Source: an uncultured Gammaproteobacteria bacterium
GTDB taxonomy: Bacteria; Pseudomonadota; Gammaproteobacteria; JAADHQ01
NCBI GenBank assembly: GCA_947258755.1
Contig: CAMYJO010000014.1
Coordinates: 62,001 to 126,000, forward strand
DNA: 64,000 bases
Direction: 5' to 3'
The position numbers were made by a program, and so were the translations under genes. Below, piece after piece: positions 37,382 to 47,130 of this stretch (positions within the stretch are counted from its first letter, which is position 1; every line of letters starts with the position of its first letter). The notes under the pieces are model-generated. The model saw only the letters and a list, made by a program, of their open reading frames with translations. It searched no databases and was not told the origin of the DNA.

Positions 37382-37573
37382 ATTTCAATATCTTGAATAA
37401 GTATGTTGATATGCACAAAATCGCATGATAACCGTCAGAGTGATCTTTTCGATACTCTATATACTATTACGGCATCATACGACTTATCTTTACTGCCATG
37501 ATGTGCATATACCAAGCCATGTGCCCTCGCCATAGCAAAGGCATACGGTTTTCTCTAATCGAGATAGGAGCGA

Positions 37574-38365
37574 CTATACTTGCCTATCGTTCGCAGCCTC
37601 GGTATGCAATTTTTTCTGGTATCCGGATTGAATAATATCGACAAACACCAATACAGCAATAGAGAAATAGAAGGTTGTTTTCGACATCGGCTCAACCGCA
37701 TAACCAAATAGCTTCAAGTGCGCCACATGCCCGCCTTCACCAAGTAGAACAATACCAACAATCAATAATATAAACAGGCCCAAGACTTCATATTTTCTGT
37801 TCTTTTTCAGAAATTCGGACACATGATCCGCCAATAAAAGCATGGCAACACCCGAGGCGATAATAGCTGTTGCCAAAACAAAGAAGACATCAGTGATCGC
37901 CAGGGCCGACAGTATTGAGTCAAAACTAAAGATAAGGTTCATAAATACGATCAGCATAACCACTTGCAGAGCTGACTTGCTACTTTTTGCTTTTTCTCCG
38001 TGACCCAGGTCTTCAATACTCAACATATGGCCGATTTCCTTGACAGCGGTATACATAATAAAGACACCACCCAGCAAAAATACTATCGTCGAAAAATTAA
38101 ATTCGCCTTCGATATATCCCGGGATATTAATATGAAAGAAAGGCTCTGTCAGTGTCTCAATCAACTGAATCATGACAAACAACAGCACAATACGTAGCGT
38201 AACGGCGATGATTATACCCCACTTTCTGACGCTGGCCTGAGATTTCTCAGGCGCACGTTTAGACTCTAGGGAGATATACAATAAATTATCAAACCCAAGT
38301 ACGGCCTGCAGAAAAAAAAGTACGCCCAGGTTAGCCAGATTTTCAATGGTTAATAACTCTATCAT
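37574..38365 (-). CDS. TerC-family integral membrane protein
   Basis: The 263-residue protein has seven or more membrane spans and the TerC signatures: FLQAVLGFDNLLYISLESKR with the conserved FDN and a second FSFDSILSALA with the FDS motif. TerC proteins are linked to tellurium resistance and, in recent work, manganese export and metalation of exoenzymes. Two aspartates in the membrane spans probably bind metal. No ter genes or yybP-ykoY-like leader were seen beside it. Confidence 0.92.
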   Translation of the reverse strand: MIELLTIENLANLGVLFFLQAVLGFDNLLYISLESKRAPEKSQASVRKWGIIIAVTLRIVLLFVMIQLIETLTEPFFHINIPGYIEGEFNFSTIVFLLGGVFIMYTAVKEIGHMLSIEDLGHGEKAKSSKSALQVVMLIVFMNLIFSFDSILSALAITDVFFVLATAIIASGVAMLLLADHVSEFLKKNRKYEVLGLFILLIVGIVLLGEGGHVAHLKLFGYAVEPMSKTTFYFSIAVLVFVDIIQSGYQKKLHTEAANDRQV

Positions 38366-38552
38366 TTTTTACGCCTTTGTTATGGGGTTATTAAATTAGA
38401 CCGCATTATAATTCTGCATGGACTTAAGGTTCAATCATCATTAATGGATTGAGTAGTGAGACCGAGACCTGCCCGTTTTTTTATTTAGAGTACGTATTGA
38501 AGGGGCGGTAAAAAAAGCGATAGCCTTTAGCAGCTACGCTTTACCTCTCTCT

Positions 38553-39002
38553 TCAGCTTTGCTCCACATATTTCCTGATATCTTCAAGATCTTTGCGTAG
38601 TGCTTTTATCATCGATTTTTTTATCAACACACCCATGCATGCTGATACCATTTTCACAAAAAATGACTGTGCTTCACCAGAAAAGGTCATACTCAGCAAA
38701 GTATTACCGTCAGTTTCTTTCACAGACATTTTTGTGACATAGACAGAACCATGGCTTTCTGCGCGGGTACAATAATACTCATTATCGACTAACTCAGTAA
38801 TCCACATTATTTCTGATGCTTCCTTGCCAAACATAAGCCGCGTTTCTTTCCATTTTAAGCCATCTAATCCGGTAACGGGTTTGTGTAATATTTCTACATC
38901 AATAATACTGGATATGATATTGCTACAATTTTCGATATCGGTAATCGCCGCCCATATGACTTCTTTAGGCCTTTTAATTTCGATATCAACTGAAACCTTC
39001 AT
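38553..39002 (-). CDS. SRPBCC (START/Bet v1-like) family protein
   Basis: The 149-residue product shows the SRPBCC opening MKVSVDIEIKRPKEVIWAAI followed by DIENCSNIISSIIDVEIL, a central strand region with YYCTRAESHGSVYVTKMS and a long C-terminal helix (IKALRKDLEDIRKYVEQ). These proteins bind hydrophobic ligands or act as cyclase/aromatase-like enzymes. No substrate can be inferred. Monocistronic. The downstream and upstream gaps hold no gene; 39105-39121 carries a short sequence shared with the RAYT relic flank at 57840. Confidence 0.85.
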   Translation of the reverse strand: MKVSVDIEIKRPKEVIWAAITDIENCSNIISSIIDVEILHKPVTGLDGLKWKETRLMFGKEASEIMWITELVDNEYYCTRAESHGSVYVTKMSVKETDGNTLLSMTFSGEAQSFFVKMVSACMGVLIKKSMIKALRKDLEDIRKYVEQS

Positions 39003-39275
39003 GATTTCCTCTTAGAATGACATTGAAGGCAAGTGCCTCGTGTCACCCACAGATCCGTTAGTGATCTGGGTACATACGTTTGTTAGAATTCATTTTCTTC
39101 TAGCACCCATCATAATATTGGCATACTCGTACATCAAGCGCACCTCATCGATGCGATTTTTTATCATGCAATATCAATTAATTAAAAGATTATACCGCCC
39201 TCTAAACCGGCCCTGGAACTCACGCGTCGAATTGCACGCGCCTGAATAGAACTACGGGGACCAGATTCCACTTTC

Positions 39276-40211
39276 TTATTTAAACTCAATTGGGCTATGT
39301 GCTTGCATATCAACACTGAGCGTAAAAATATCTGGCCTGGAATAATGCCCGGTAATATCAAGGTCACGTTTAGATATACCAACACGTTCAGCATCAACCT
39401 CGGCAATAAGAATACCTTTTTCCTGACGCATCGGTCCTTCTACAATCTCTCCTCCGGGCGCAATGACAGCAGAGTCCCCTGGATTTATCCATTCTTCAGA
39501 AGCGGGATACAAAGTATCTCTATCTGGAAAGTCACTCGGAATATCACTATTGGTGAGGGCAACGCCACTACAGATCACCCAACAACGTCCCTCGCGAGCA
39601 ATATGTTGCATCGTTCCTAACCAATCATCGCCACTATCGTATGTGGGAGCCACATAGAGCTCGACACCCTGTGAATACAACGCGTATCGCGCGAGTGGCA
39701 TATAATTTTCCCAGCACAATAGCGTTCCAACCCTGCCTGCCGGTGTATCAACAACATTCAGGCCAGATCCGTCACCAAAACCCCAGACCATACGTTCAGG
39801 GTTAGTAGGCATTAATTTTCGATGACGATTAAGAATTTCACCATCTTTTCCAATAATGACGACGGAATTATAAAGCGTTGCCTTACTTAATTTGCCATCG
39901 CGTTCGTTCAAACCACAGACAATAGTAATGTTGTTTTTCTTGGCGGAATCACACAGGGGCTTAAGATCACCGGCATCAATATCAACAGCACTATCTAATA
40001 ACCGTGAATGAAGTTCTTCACTAACTCCCCAGTCGCCCCCGGGACGTAGACGCCATATCCATGCAGGGTAACCCGAAATGTAGGCTTCAGGGAATATAAC
40101 TAATTCAGCACCCTTGGATACCGCTTGCTGAATTAGCTGAACAGCTTTCTCTATTGTTTTGCTACGATCTAATAAGACTGGAGATTCCTGGATAATAGCT
40201 AGCTTAGTCAT
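39276..40211 (-). CDS. Nitrilase (carbon-nitrogen hydrolase)
   Basis: The 311-residue enzyme carries the nitrilase catalytic triad: E42 in VIFPEAYISGYP, K132 in NRHRKLMPTNPE and C166 in LLCWENYMPLARY. The CWENYMP context is typical of true nitrilases that convert aliphatic or aryl nitriles (or cyanide) to acids and ammonia, as opposed to amidases. Length is close to the family's usual 310-350 residues. It is cytoplasmic and monocistronic. A nitrogen-scavenging or cyanide-detoxifying role is inferred. Confidence 0.93.
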   Translation of the reverse strand: MTKLAIIQESPVLLDRSKTIEKAVQLIQQAVSKGAELVIFPEAYISGYPAWIWRLRPGGDWGVSEELHSRLLDSAVDIDAGDLKPLCDSAKKNNITIVCGLNERDGKLSKATLYNSVVIIGKDGEILNRHRKLMPTNPERMVWGFGDGSGLNVVDTPAGRVGTLLCWENYMPLARYALYSQGVELYVAPTYDSGDDWLGTMQHIAREGRCWVICSGVALTNSDIPSDFPDRDTLYPASEEWINPGDSAVIAPGGEIVEGPMRQEKGILIAEVDAERVGISKRDLDITGHYSRPDIFTLSVDMQAHSPIEFK

Positions 40212-40438
40212 ATCATTAATTCTCTTTTTATTATTGAATCTAATTGTTATACAGGGTGTAAGTACAACCTATAGTGCCAAATATTACTACAAATGGTCAT
40301 TATAAAGCCATTAATTCAATGAGATATAATAAGCACCCTATTATATCAATTGCATATGGCTCCTCATGTTATTATTATCATTGCAGATATAGTTTTCTGC
40401 GACATAACCATTACAGTTACTAAAAAACAAGGAAAGTA

Positions 40439-41698
40439 ATGCCGTCCAAATCAAATTACCTATATATATTGTTAATGACAGTAAGTTATTCACTGTTAAT
40501 GTCTGGCTGCCAAATAGCTCCCATTAACAGCACTAATGACAGTGATAATGATGCCAGGCATTCTGTCGAAGTTAATGCCTTGCCATTCAAAATATATTCA
40601 GAGCCACATTATCATAACAACAGCCTATCGACTGATGGCCTCTATCTGGCCCAGGAAGACCGTACTTCTAGCCGTGTTAGCTACGCAAGCCGACAAAGTC
40701 TTTCTCATGCCCAAGACAGACACGCTAGAAAAAAGAACAAGGATTCCTGTGTTTTATCTGACAAACATTCATCGTATATTTTAAGCAAATCCGGCTGGAT
40801 GGAACTTATTATCAAACGCAACGAAGTCGTTATTAAAAACAAAGAAGACGGCGATGAATTAAGTCGACTCAGCGGACATTGCCTGGAACTAAAACAACTT
40901 GTTTTTTCACCAGACAATAAAATACTCGCCACTGGCGGAAGAGATAGCGTGGTATTCCTATGGGACTGGAAAAAAGGAGAACGCTTGGGGAAGTTTGGCT
41001 CAACATTGCATATCAATCCCCGGCTTTATGTCAATAAACTGCTCTTTTCCGCCGATTCACGGCAGCTTGCAACACTCTTTTCCAATAATGACGTCATTAT
41101 CATGAATCCACTAACAGGAAAGTTGATAGTTAACATTCAGCATTATAAACACCTTAGAGGCCGCTTGAGCAAACAAGAGAGTATCGAAAGAAAACTAAAT
41201 AAGATCACAACAATAACTTACAGCAGTGGTGATAACTATCTACTATTAGCACAAAAAGATCGTATTGCTATCCACGATGCTAAATCGGGAAAATTCGTTA
41301 GATATATAACGCATCCTACTATGAAATCCATCAATGACATGGCTATCGATATTCATAATAAAATTCTATTCGTTTCTACTAACTCACAGAACAATATATC
41401 CGCTTGGAACACTCGTGATTGGACATTCATTAAAACCATCTATGAACCCGGAATAACGTCTCATCTGGCGCTATCTAAAGATTCGAAGTATCTGGTCACG
41501 ACTGGCAGTAATGCTATTTTAAGTGTGTATAATCTACCGGACATGAAAAAATATAAAACTATACAATTCGGAAAAAATGGGACACCCGCTACTGTACTTG
41601 AGTTAAAATTCGATCACCAGAATAATTTACGTTTAAAAGCAAGAGGCTCGCATCAGAAGAAAGAAAATGGAGAGCTAATACCTGTTGTAGTTTATTAA
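40439..41698 (+). CDS. WD40-repeat lipoprotein
   Basis: The 419-residue protein has a lipoprotein signal with lipobox LMSGC (LLMSGCQIAP). After a variable low-complexity region, residues ~125-400 contain WD40-like blades (LVFSPDNKILATGGRDSVVF, LLFSADSRQLATLFSNNDVI, LALSKDSKYLVTTGSNAILS). It probably folds as a beta-propeller and acts as an envelope-anchored scaffold. An AAGGAAAG ribosome site precedes the ATG. It has lower GC than its neighbours and no partner gene. Confidence 0.82.
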   Translation: MPSKSNYLYILLMTVSYSLLMSGCQIAPINSTNDSDNDARHSVEVNALPFKIYSEPHYHNNSLSTDGLYLAQEDRTSSRVSYASRQSLSHAQDRHARKKNKDSCVLSDKHSSYILSKSGWMELIIKRNEVVIKNKEDGDELSRLSGHCLELKQLVFSPDNKILATGGRDSVVFLWDWKKGERLGKFGSTLHINPRLYVNKLLFSADSRQLATLFSNNDVIIMNPLTGKLIVNIQHYKHLRGRLSKQESIERKLNKITTITYSSGDNYLLLAQKDRIAIHDAKSGKFVRYITHPTMKSINDMAIDIHNKILFVSTNSQNNISAWNTRDWTFIKTIYEPGITSHLALSKDSKYLVTTGSNAILSVYNLPDMKKYKTIQFGKNGTPATVLELKFDHQNNLRLKARGSHQKKENGELIPVVVY

Positions 41699-41727
41699 GT
41701 ATTTATAATAATGGGCTCCCTTTTGTA

Positions 41728-42072
41728 TTATTCTGGGGGACCCCAAAGTAATTCATCCAATTCTTTATCCTCATCTGAGACAAATGGTACAATCTTCCTG
41801 CCAACAAATCGAACCCCCTCCTTTTCAAGTAAACTTTTTTGTTTATTGTATGCCTCACTACCAACCTCGAAAGCTATCGTAAAATCAGATTTAATAACAC
41901 GATGCCAGGGTAGCGGATCAGCTGAACGACTCATAGCTTTACTGACCATTCTTGCATGACGAGGGTAGCCTGCTATTCTCGCAACTTGACCGTAACTCAT
42001 AACCCGGCCGCTCTTTATACTTAAAACTGTTTTCCAAATAGCCGTGTCGAATTTATATTGTGACTCAGACAT
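41728..42072 (-). CDS. Alkyltransferase-like (ATL) DNA repair protein
   Basis: The 114-residue protein is homologous to the C-terminal domain of O6-methylguanine methyltransferase, with a helix-turn-helix around Y27 (MSYGQVARIAGYPRHARMV). The active-site motif PCHRV is PWHRV here, with W56 replacing the acceptor cysteine. That replacement defines ATL proteins, which bind O6-alkylguanine and hand the lesion to nucleotide excision repair rather than removing it. This role is family knowledge. Monocistronic; a REP-like hairpin lies 58 nt upstream. Confidence 0.93.
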   Translation of the reverse strand: MSESQYKFDTAIWKTVLSIKSGRVMSYGQVARIAGYPRHARMVSKAMSRSADPLPWHRVIKSDFTIAFEVGSEAYNKQKSLLEKEGVRFVGRKIVPFVSDEDKELDELLWGPPE

Positions 42073-42129
42073 ATATCACACTTAAATTGTAGAAGTTAGA
42101 ATTCCGATTGGACTAAAATAATAATTATA

Positions 42130-42142
42130 GGGCTCTGGCCCC
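42130..42142. repeat. REP-like GGGCTCTGGCCCC half-element
   Basis: A short GC-rich partial palindrome, GGGCTCTGGCCCC, lies between the ATL and MobA-like genes. It matches the core (GGGGCC-GAGCCC) of the paired elements at 50808-50880. It could terminate the upstream transcript. Confidence 0.35.
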
Positions 42143-42157
42143 TTAACCTCATCTGAT

Positions 42158-42739
42158 CTACTTTTTCAACAGTGATGATAAGTCTTGTGGGACATCGATA
42201 TCCTTCAATACACCGGCATCCTCAGTGACAAGCAATTTAAGTTCATCAGCATAATCCTTTAGTAAATCCCGGGCACCCTTATCACCAGACAGTTCGCGTA
42301 AATGTTGTAGCCAACGTAAAGAAAAACCCACAGGATGACCTCGTCGACCCGAATACACAGGCGCAACCATAGACGCGCCGTTTTTGATACGATTCACCAA
42401 AGCAGCAATAGTTGCTGGCCGCACCCATGGCATATCGGCCAATGCGACCAACCAGCCATCAGCTTTGGCGCTGGCATTAACGCCAACAGCCAGGCTCATG
42501 CCCATGCCTTCATTGGCCTGAGGATTTTCCACGATCTGCAATCCGAGTACAGTCAATGCCTCAATCAATGTATCATCGCCGGGCCTTACGACGGCCACTG
42601 TTTTCGGCAACACTGATATCATTGCTTGTGCAGCCGTAACCGCGATAGGCACGCCATCAGGCAACGGCTGCAGCAGCTTGGCTGCACCGAAGCGCCGCGC
42701 AGAACCAGCGGCGAGTAAAATACCGACGACCTCTGTCAT
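42158..42739 (-). CDS. MobA-like NTP transferase (molybdenum-cofactor cytidylyltransferase type)
   Basis: The 193-residue enzyme has the nucleotidyltransferase N-terminus GILLAAGSARRFGAAKLLQP, the metal-binding ALADMPW motif and the RRGHPVGFSLRW segment seen in MocA-type enzymes, which attach CMP to molybdopterin for xanthine-dehydrogenase-family proteins. It is the last gene of the operon and overlaps the XdhC gene by 4 nt, which fits a role in maturing the Mo cofactor for the hydroxylase upstream. Confidence 0.87.
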   Translation of the reverse strand: MTEVVGILLAAGSARRFGAAKLLQPLPDGVPIAVTAAQAMISVLPKTVAVVRPGDDTLIEALTVLGLQIVENPQANEGMGMSLAVGVNASAKADGWLVALADMPWVRPATIAALVNRIKNGASMVAPVYSGRRGHPVGFSLRWLQHLRELSGDKGARDLLKDYADELKLLVTEDAGVLKDIDVPQDLSSLLKK

Positions 42740-43707
42740 GTGCTATGTTGCGCCAGCTGTGCAATACCATTACGAATGGCCGTGATTTGCGCCAGAATGG
42801 AAAGTGCAATTTCCGCTGGACGCTTGCTGCCGATGTGTAGCCCTACCGGGCCATGAATGCGCGCGATCTGTTCTGCACTGTAACCCTGTGATGCCAGCCG
42901 TTTGTGCCGCGCCTGCGCAGAACGTTTAGAACCAAGTGCGCCAATATAAAAAGCCTGCGACTCCAGTGCGACACTCAGACCCAGATCATCCTGGCGTGGA
43001 TCATGCGCCAGAGCAACTATTGCGGCACGCGCCTGATTACGTAGTCCATGAACGGCTTCATCGGGCATCGCACGACTGTAGTGTACATCGGCCAGCGGTG
43101 AGCTGGAGGCAAAGGCATCTCGTGGATCACAAATGGTAACCCGGTAATCTAGATGTAGGGCCATACTGGCAAGGTGGCGCGCCAGTTGACCATCACCGAT
43201 CAGTAACAACTGCCAGGCAGGTCCGAAAGTCTTTACCAGCGTTGTTTCCGATAATTGAAATTCAGTGACGCCATCGCCCGGGTGCAGGCTGACCTCGCCA
43301 CTGCTCAGGTTGACCTTGCGCGCGACCAATTCGCCGCTACGTAGCCTAGCTAGTAATTGCGTGATCGAATCGGGATCGCTCAGTTGTTCAATCAGCAGTT
43401 CCAGACGGCCCCCACACGGCAGCCCCATGCGTGTCGCTTCCTGTCTGTCGACCCCGAAGTCGATCATGGTAGGTGCCGGGCCAGCCAGCTCGCCTGCACG
43501 ATAGCGTTCCAGCAGCGATTCCTCGACACAACCTCCTGACACCGAGCCAACGAATTGCCCAGCATCATTCATCGCCAGCAGCGAGCCGGGTGGACGCGGT
43601 GAAGAACCCCAGGTTTTGATGACGGTCGCGAGCGCGACTTGCTGAGCGGACTGCAGCCAGCTCAAGGCCCCATCGAGGACCTCGATATTGTCGGCCTGCT
43701 CACTCAC
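42736..43707 (-). CDS. XdhC-family Mo-cofactor insertion protein
   Basis: The 323-residue protein has the XdhC N-terminal segment (VALATVIKTWGSSPRPPGSL, GSVSGGCVEESLL) and a Rossmann C-terminal domain (LLLIGDGQLARHLASMALHL, FYIGALGSKRSAQARHKRL). XdhC proteins bind the sulfurated molybdenum cofactor and insert it into hydroxylases. It sits 16 nt after the Mo subunit gene and overlaps the MobA-like gene by 4 nt, so all four genes are one transcription unit. Confidence 0.92.
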   Translation of the reverse strand: MSEQADNIEVLDGALSWLQSAQQVALATVIKTWGSSPRPPGSLLAMNDAGQFVGSVSGGCVEESLLERYRAGELAGPAPTMIDFGVDRQEATRMGLPCGGRLELLIEQLSDPDSITQLLARLRSGELVARKVNLSSGEVSLHPGDGVTEFQLSETTLVKTFGPAWQLLLIGDGQLARHLASMALHLDYRVTICDPRDAFASSSPLADVHYSRAMPDEAVHGLRNQARAAIVALAHDPRQDDLGLSVALESQAFYIGALGSKRSAQARHKRLASQGYSAEQIARIHGPVGLHIGSKRPAEIALSILAQITAIRNGIAQLAQHST

Positions 43708-43723
43708 AACACAGGCCGACGCG

Positions 43724-45916
43724 TCATGCGGAGCGCAGGTCGGCGTTCTTCAACGGGAACTCGCGAATGCGCTTGCCGGTAGCAGCAAAGATCGCATTCA
43801 GTACAGCCGGGGCCGCTACCGCGATGGTCGGCTCGCCGATACCCCCCCAGAACCCGCCCGATGGCATGACAATCACGTCTACCTTCGGCATCTCAGAAAT
43901 CAACATCGATGGGTAATTATGAAAATTCTGTTGTTCGACACTGCCACCCTTGATCGTGCATTCGCCATACAGTAATGCCGACAGACCAAATACAAAAGAT
44001 CCTTCGACCTGGGCCTCGATCTGCTGTGGGTTGACTGCATGCCCGGGGTCGGTCGCAGCAACAATGCGATGGATCTTTAGAGTACCGCTGTCATCGACCG
44101 AGACCTCCGCGCAGGCCGCAACATGACTGGCAAAGGCCTTACAAACCGCCAGGCCACGATGCACGCCCTTCGCAGCAGGCTTGCCCCAGCCCGCCTTCTC
44201 AGCAACTGCGTTGAGTACGGCCAGGCTTTTCGGATGTTTGGTCATCAGTTTGCGACGGAATTCGAGCGGATCCTTGCCTGCAGCATGAGCCAGTTCATCC
44301 ATGAAGGACTCCATGTAAACAGCATTCTGGTTGATGTTCACGCCACGCCAGAAACCAGGCGGTACCGGTGGGTTGCGCATCGCGTGCTCAACCAGCAGAT
44401 TCGGGACTGTGTAACTGATGGCATGATCACCGTCGGGCAACAAGCCCTGGAAGGTGAACATATCGACGCCATTCTGCATCCATTTGGGATTGACAGCAGC
44501 CAGAATGGATTGCCCTGAAATGCGCATATGCAGACCGACCAGGTCACCCTTGTCGTCCAGTCCACCAACCATTCTGGCCTTGGTGATCGGATGGTAGTGG
44601 CCGTGCTGCATGTCCTCTTCACGAGTCCACAGCAGTTTGATCGGCGTGCCGGGCATCTGTTTGGCAATAGCGACGGCCTGTGTGACAAAATCATGAAATG
44701 CCCCGCGCCGGCCAAAGCCGCCGCCAAGATGAATCTTATAGACCTCACACTTGCTTGCCGGTAGTCCAGCCGCCTTGGCGGTAGCATCCAGTGCAGCTTC
44801 ACCGTTCTGGGTTGGACACCAGACTTCGCAACGATCCTTACTCCACAGCGCAGTGGCATTCATCGGTTCCATCGTCGCGTGATTCTGGTAGGGATAAGCA
44901 TAAGTCGCTTCGACCATTTTCACGGCACCCTTCAGTGCCTTTTTTGCTTCCCCCGCCTTGTTACCGACGAAGGCCTTTTTGGCAGTCAGGCCTTCATCCA
45001 GCATCTTTGCAATCGATGCGCTGCTGAGCTTGGCGTTCGGTCCCTTGTTCCAGGTCACCGGTAGCGCATCCAGTGCTGTCTTCGCCTGCCACCAGGTATC
45101 GGCAACGACGGCGACGGCGTTGTCTTCAACAGACACAACCGCGCGTACGCCGGGCATCTTGCGCGCCTTGGCGGCGTCGAACGTGGCCAGCTTTCCGCCG
45201 AATACCGGACAGGCCTTGATTGCGGCATTAAGCATGCCGGGTAATTGTAGATCGGTACCGAAGACCTGCTTGCCATTCAGCTTATCAACCGTATCCAGGC
45301 GTTTGACCGGCTTGCCGATGATCTTCCAGTCCTTCGGGTCCTTGAGCTCGACTTCAAACGGCGGGATCATCTCGGCCGCAGCCGCGGCTACCTTGCCGTA
45401 CGTCGTCGTACGCCCTGTTGGTTTATGCGTGATCACGCTTGCCGATACACTGCATTCTCCTTTTGGCACACCCCAGCTTTCTGCTGCGGCTTCGATCAGC
45501 ATTTCCCGGGCGACGGCAGCACCCTTACGCACATATTGATGGCTGCCGCGGATACCCTGGCTGCCACCGGTCGCGAAACTACCCCATATTCGATCACGGG
45601 CGAGACTTTGTCCCGGTGTTGGATATTCGGTTTTGACCCTGGACCAGTCACATTCGAGTTCCTCGGCAACCAGTTGCGCCAAACCGGTCAGGGTACCCTG
45701 CCCCATCTCGGAACGCGCAATACGAATAATGACCGTATCGTCGGGCTCAATCACGACCCAGGCATTGACTTCCGTTGGCGCTGAAGTAGTCTGCTCTGCA
45801 GCCCTTGCCACGCTGCTGCTTAGCGGTAAATACAGTCCAAGGGTAAAACCGGCACCCACCGTGGTAGTGTTTATCAGAAATTCACGGCGCGAAATGTTGA
45901 CACGTTCCTTTTTCAT
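43724..45916 (-). CDS. Xanthine-dehydrogenase-family Mo subunit, Tat-exported
   Basis: The second of two adjacent ATGs (45916) is preferred because GGAGG lies 5 nt upstream and it forms a TGATG overlap with the preceding gene; the first is 3 nt earlier. The 730-residue product begins with a Tat signal (NISRREFLINTTTVGAGFTL), so it is folded and exported with its cofactor. Mo-cofactor motifs include LAQLVAEELE, HLGGGFGRRGAFHDFV and GFWRGVNINQNAVYMESFMD; the C-terminal GIGEPTIAVAAPAVLNAIF has the catalytic glutamate position. It belongs to the IsoB/IorB-type aldehyde or N-heterocycle oxidoreductases. Substrate is not known. Confidence 0.92.
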   Translation of the reverse strand: MKKERVNISRREFLINTTTVGAGFTLGLYLPLSSSVARAAEQTTSAPTEVNAWVVIEPDDTVIIRIARSEMGQGTLTGLAQLVAEELECDWSRVKTEYPTPGQSLARDRIWGSFATGGSQGIRGSHQYVRKGAAVAREMLIEAAAESWGVPKGECSVSASVITHKPTGRTTTYGKVAAAAAEMIPPFEVELKDPKDWKIIGKPVKRLDTVDKLNGKQVFGTDLQLPGMLNAAIKACPVFGGKLATFDAAKARKMPGVRAVVSVEDNAVAVVADTWWQAKTALDALPVTWNKGPNAKLSSASIAKMLDEGLTAKKAFVGNKAGEAKKALKGAVKMVEATYAYPYQNHATMEPMNATALWSKDRCEVWCPTQNGEAALDATAKAAGLPASKCEVYKIHLGGGFGRRGAFHDFVTQAVAIAKQMPGTPIKLLWTREEDMQHGHYHPITKARMVGGLDDKGDLVGLHMRISGQSILAAVNPKWMQNGVDMFTFQGLLPDGDHAISYTVPNLLVEHAMRNPPVPPGFWRGVNINQNAVYMESFMDELAHAAGKDPLEFRRKLMTKHPKSLAVLNAVAEKAGWGKPAAKGVHRGLAVCKAFASHVAACAEVSVDDSGTLKIHRIVAATDPGHAVNPQQIEAQVEGSFVFGLSALLYGECTIKGGSVEQQNFHNYPSMLISEMPKVDVIVMPSGGFWGGIGEPTIAVAAPAVLNAIFAATGKRIREFPLKNADLRSA

Positions 45917-46383
45917 CATGACCTCCCACGCTTGCTGATATCAACGGCAAGATGAATGCCACGCCGTACACGGTTGTATGTGCCGCAACGGCAGATATTG
46001 GTTACACTCGCATCGATGTCTGCATCGCTGGGATTAGGCTTGTCCTTCAGTAAGGCTGCAGCACTCATGATCATGCCTGGCTGGCAATATCCACACTGCG
46101 GGACGTCAAGTTCCTGCCACGCCTGCTGTAACGGGTGACGACCATCAGTAGACAGCCCTTCGATCGTGGTGATTTGCTGTTTTGCACTAAGACTGGATAG
46201 CGGGATGATACAGGAGCGCACTGCTTTACCATCGATATGTACCGTGCAAGAGCCACAGATACCGATGCCGCAACTGTATTTGGTCCCCGTCAGACCGAGC
46301 TGCTCACGTAGCACCCATAGCAATGGCGTGGAGGCGTCTACATCGACATCGACACTTTTTCCATTAATGTTTAACTTTGCCAT
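45916..46383 (-). CDS. [2Fe-2S] subunit of a Mo hydroxylase
   Basis: The 155-residue protein has two iron-sulfur sites: an N-terminal plant-type cluster ([21 protein letters not shown], given here by its cysteines at ~42, 47, 50 and 62) and a C-terminal four-helix cluster with [10 protein letters not shown] and NICRCGTY. This is the small electron-transfer subunit of IsoA/IorA type. It heads the operon and overlaps the Mo subunit gene. It has no signal peptide and is expected to be exported bound to the Tat-tagged Mo subunit. Confidence 0.93.
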   Translation of the reverse strand: MAKLNINGKSVDVDVDASTPLLWVLREQLGLTGTKYSCGIGICGSCTVHIDGKAVRSCIIPLSSLSAKQQITTIEGLSTDGRHPLQQAWQELDVPQCGYCQPGMIMSAAALLKDKPNPSDADIDASVTNICRCGTYNRVRRGIHLAVDISKRGRS

Positions 46384-46597
46384 ATGCCAACTCCATTTTA
46401 AAAGATGACGTTACACCGCATTAAGAAAACACCGAGTTTGTTATATCTAACAGATTTATAGCATAGAACATATATTATATGTATTAAAGTATATGGGTAA
46501 AAGGGACTGCTTTTTTTGCAGTTTTATATTGACCGCGTTAACCAAGAGATAACTAGTCACTCATCCTATAATGATGAGGTTATTGATATACGAAATC

Positions 46598-46650
46598 GGT
46601 CCGGAGAACAATATACACTCATATAAAAAACAATTGTTCTCTGACCCCTT
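46598..46650. repeat. REPIN-like inverted repeat
   Basis: GGTCCGGAGAACAAT (46598-46612) and ATTGTTCTCTGACC (46633-46646) are near-perfect inverted arms, followed by CCTT. The GTTCTCTGACCCC end matches the GGGGTCAGAG family found at 47088, 52103 and 55339. The rest of the 46384-46597 gap holds nothing I can support. Confidence 0.6.
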
Positions 46651-47044
46651 TAATTTCTCCGAGCAGCGAACCCCTCGTAGGCGAGCGCACCCACGAATAC
46701 ACCGACCGCACCTGTTAGGCCAACAAGCAGAACCGTGAGCAGGACGCTGGCAAACTCAATCACGAAAAAAAAGTGAAACCACGTCCAGCAATGTCCGAAG
46801 ACGCCAAAGGCGAAAAAGGAAACCCGCGCCAAAGTGCTGTCGAAAGGTAAGCCTGCACGCAGGCGACGGTAATGACGGCTGGATGTGCAAAACCCGAGAA
46901 TGCATCGTCAGCGGGTACCAGTCCGGTAAAAACGCAGGCTAACAGTGAGGCCAGCGCAACTACATCATGGCGCCAGCGCCCCCACATAAACATCGCAGCG
47001 GTCGCCAATAGTATGATAAGGATGATCAGCTGATCTTGTGACAT
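46650..47044 (-). pseudogene. SLC13-type transporter relic fused to an unrelated membrane-protein tail
   Basis: From ATG 47044 the frame encodes the N-terminus of an SLC13/DASS permease (MSQDQLIILIILLATAAMFM, VALASLLACVFTGLVPADDA, FAHPAVITVACV) for ~62 residues, then leaves the family. A second frame in the same strand carries on with AGLPFDSTLARVSFFAFGVF, two more membrane spans (EFASVLLTVLLVGLTGAVGV) and a stop at 46650. The intact transporter would be ~590 residues. The locus looks like a large internal deletion joining two gene ends, flanked by REP-like repeats on both sides. Confidence 0.6.
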
Positions 47045-47087
47045 AGGCTTTAGATATTACTGTTTTCTACAGATGTTTAAAAATAAC

Positions 47088-47123
47088 AAACATTTGGGGT
47101 CAGAGAAACATTTGGGGTCAGAG
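47088..47123. repeat. Tandem 18-bp direct repeat with GGGGTCAGAG core
   Basis: AAACATTTGGGGTCAGAG occurs twice, head to tail, at 47088-47105 and 47106-47123, without mismatch. It lies between the SLC13 relic and the mtgA stop and belongs to the same GGGGTCAGAG family as the paired hairpins. Confidence 0.75.
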
Positions 47124-47130
47124 TACAGTT

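Noticed and set aside
39040..39249. 69-codon plus-strand frame
   Set aside because: It sits in an AT-rich gap that carries a RAYT-flank-like sequence; no ribosome site or domain.
44123..45539. Several long plus-strand frames antisense to the Mo hydroxylase gene
   Set aside because: They are shadow frames produced by the higher-GC coding sequence on the other strand; the minus-strand gene has full family motifs.
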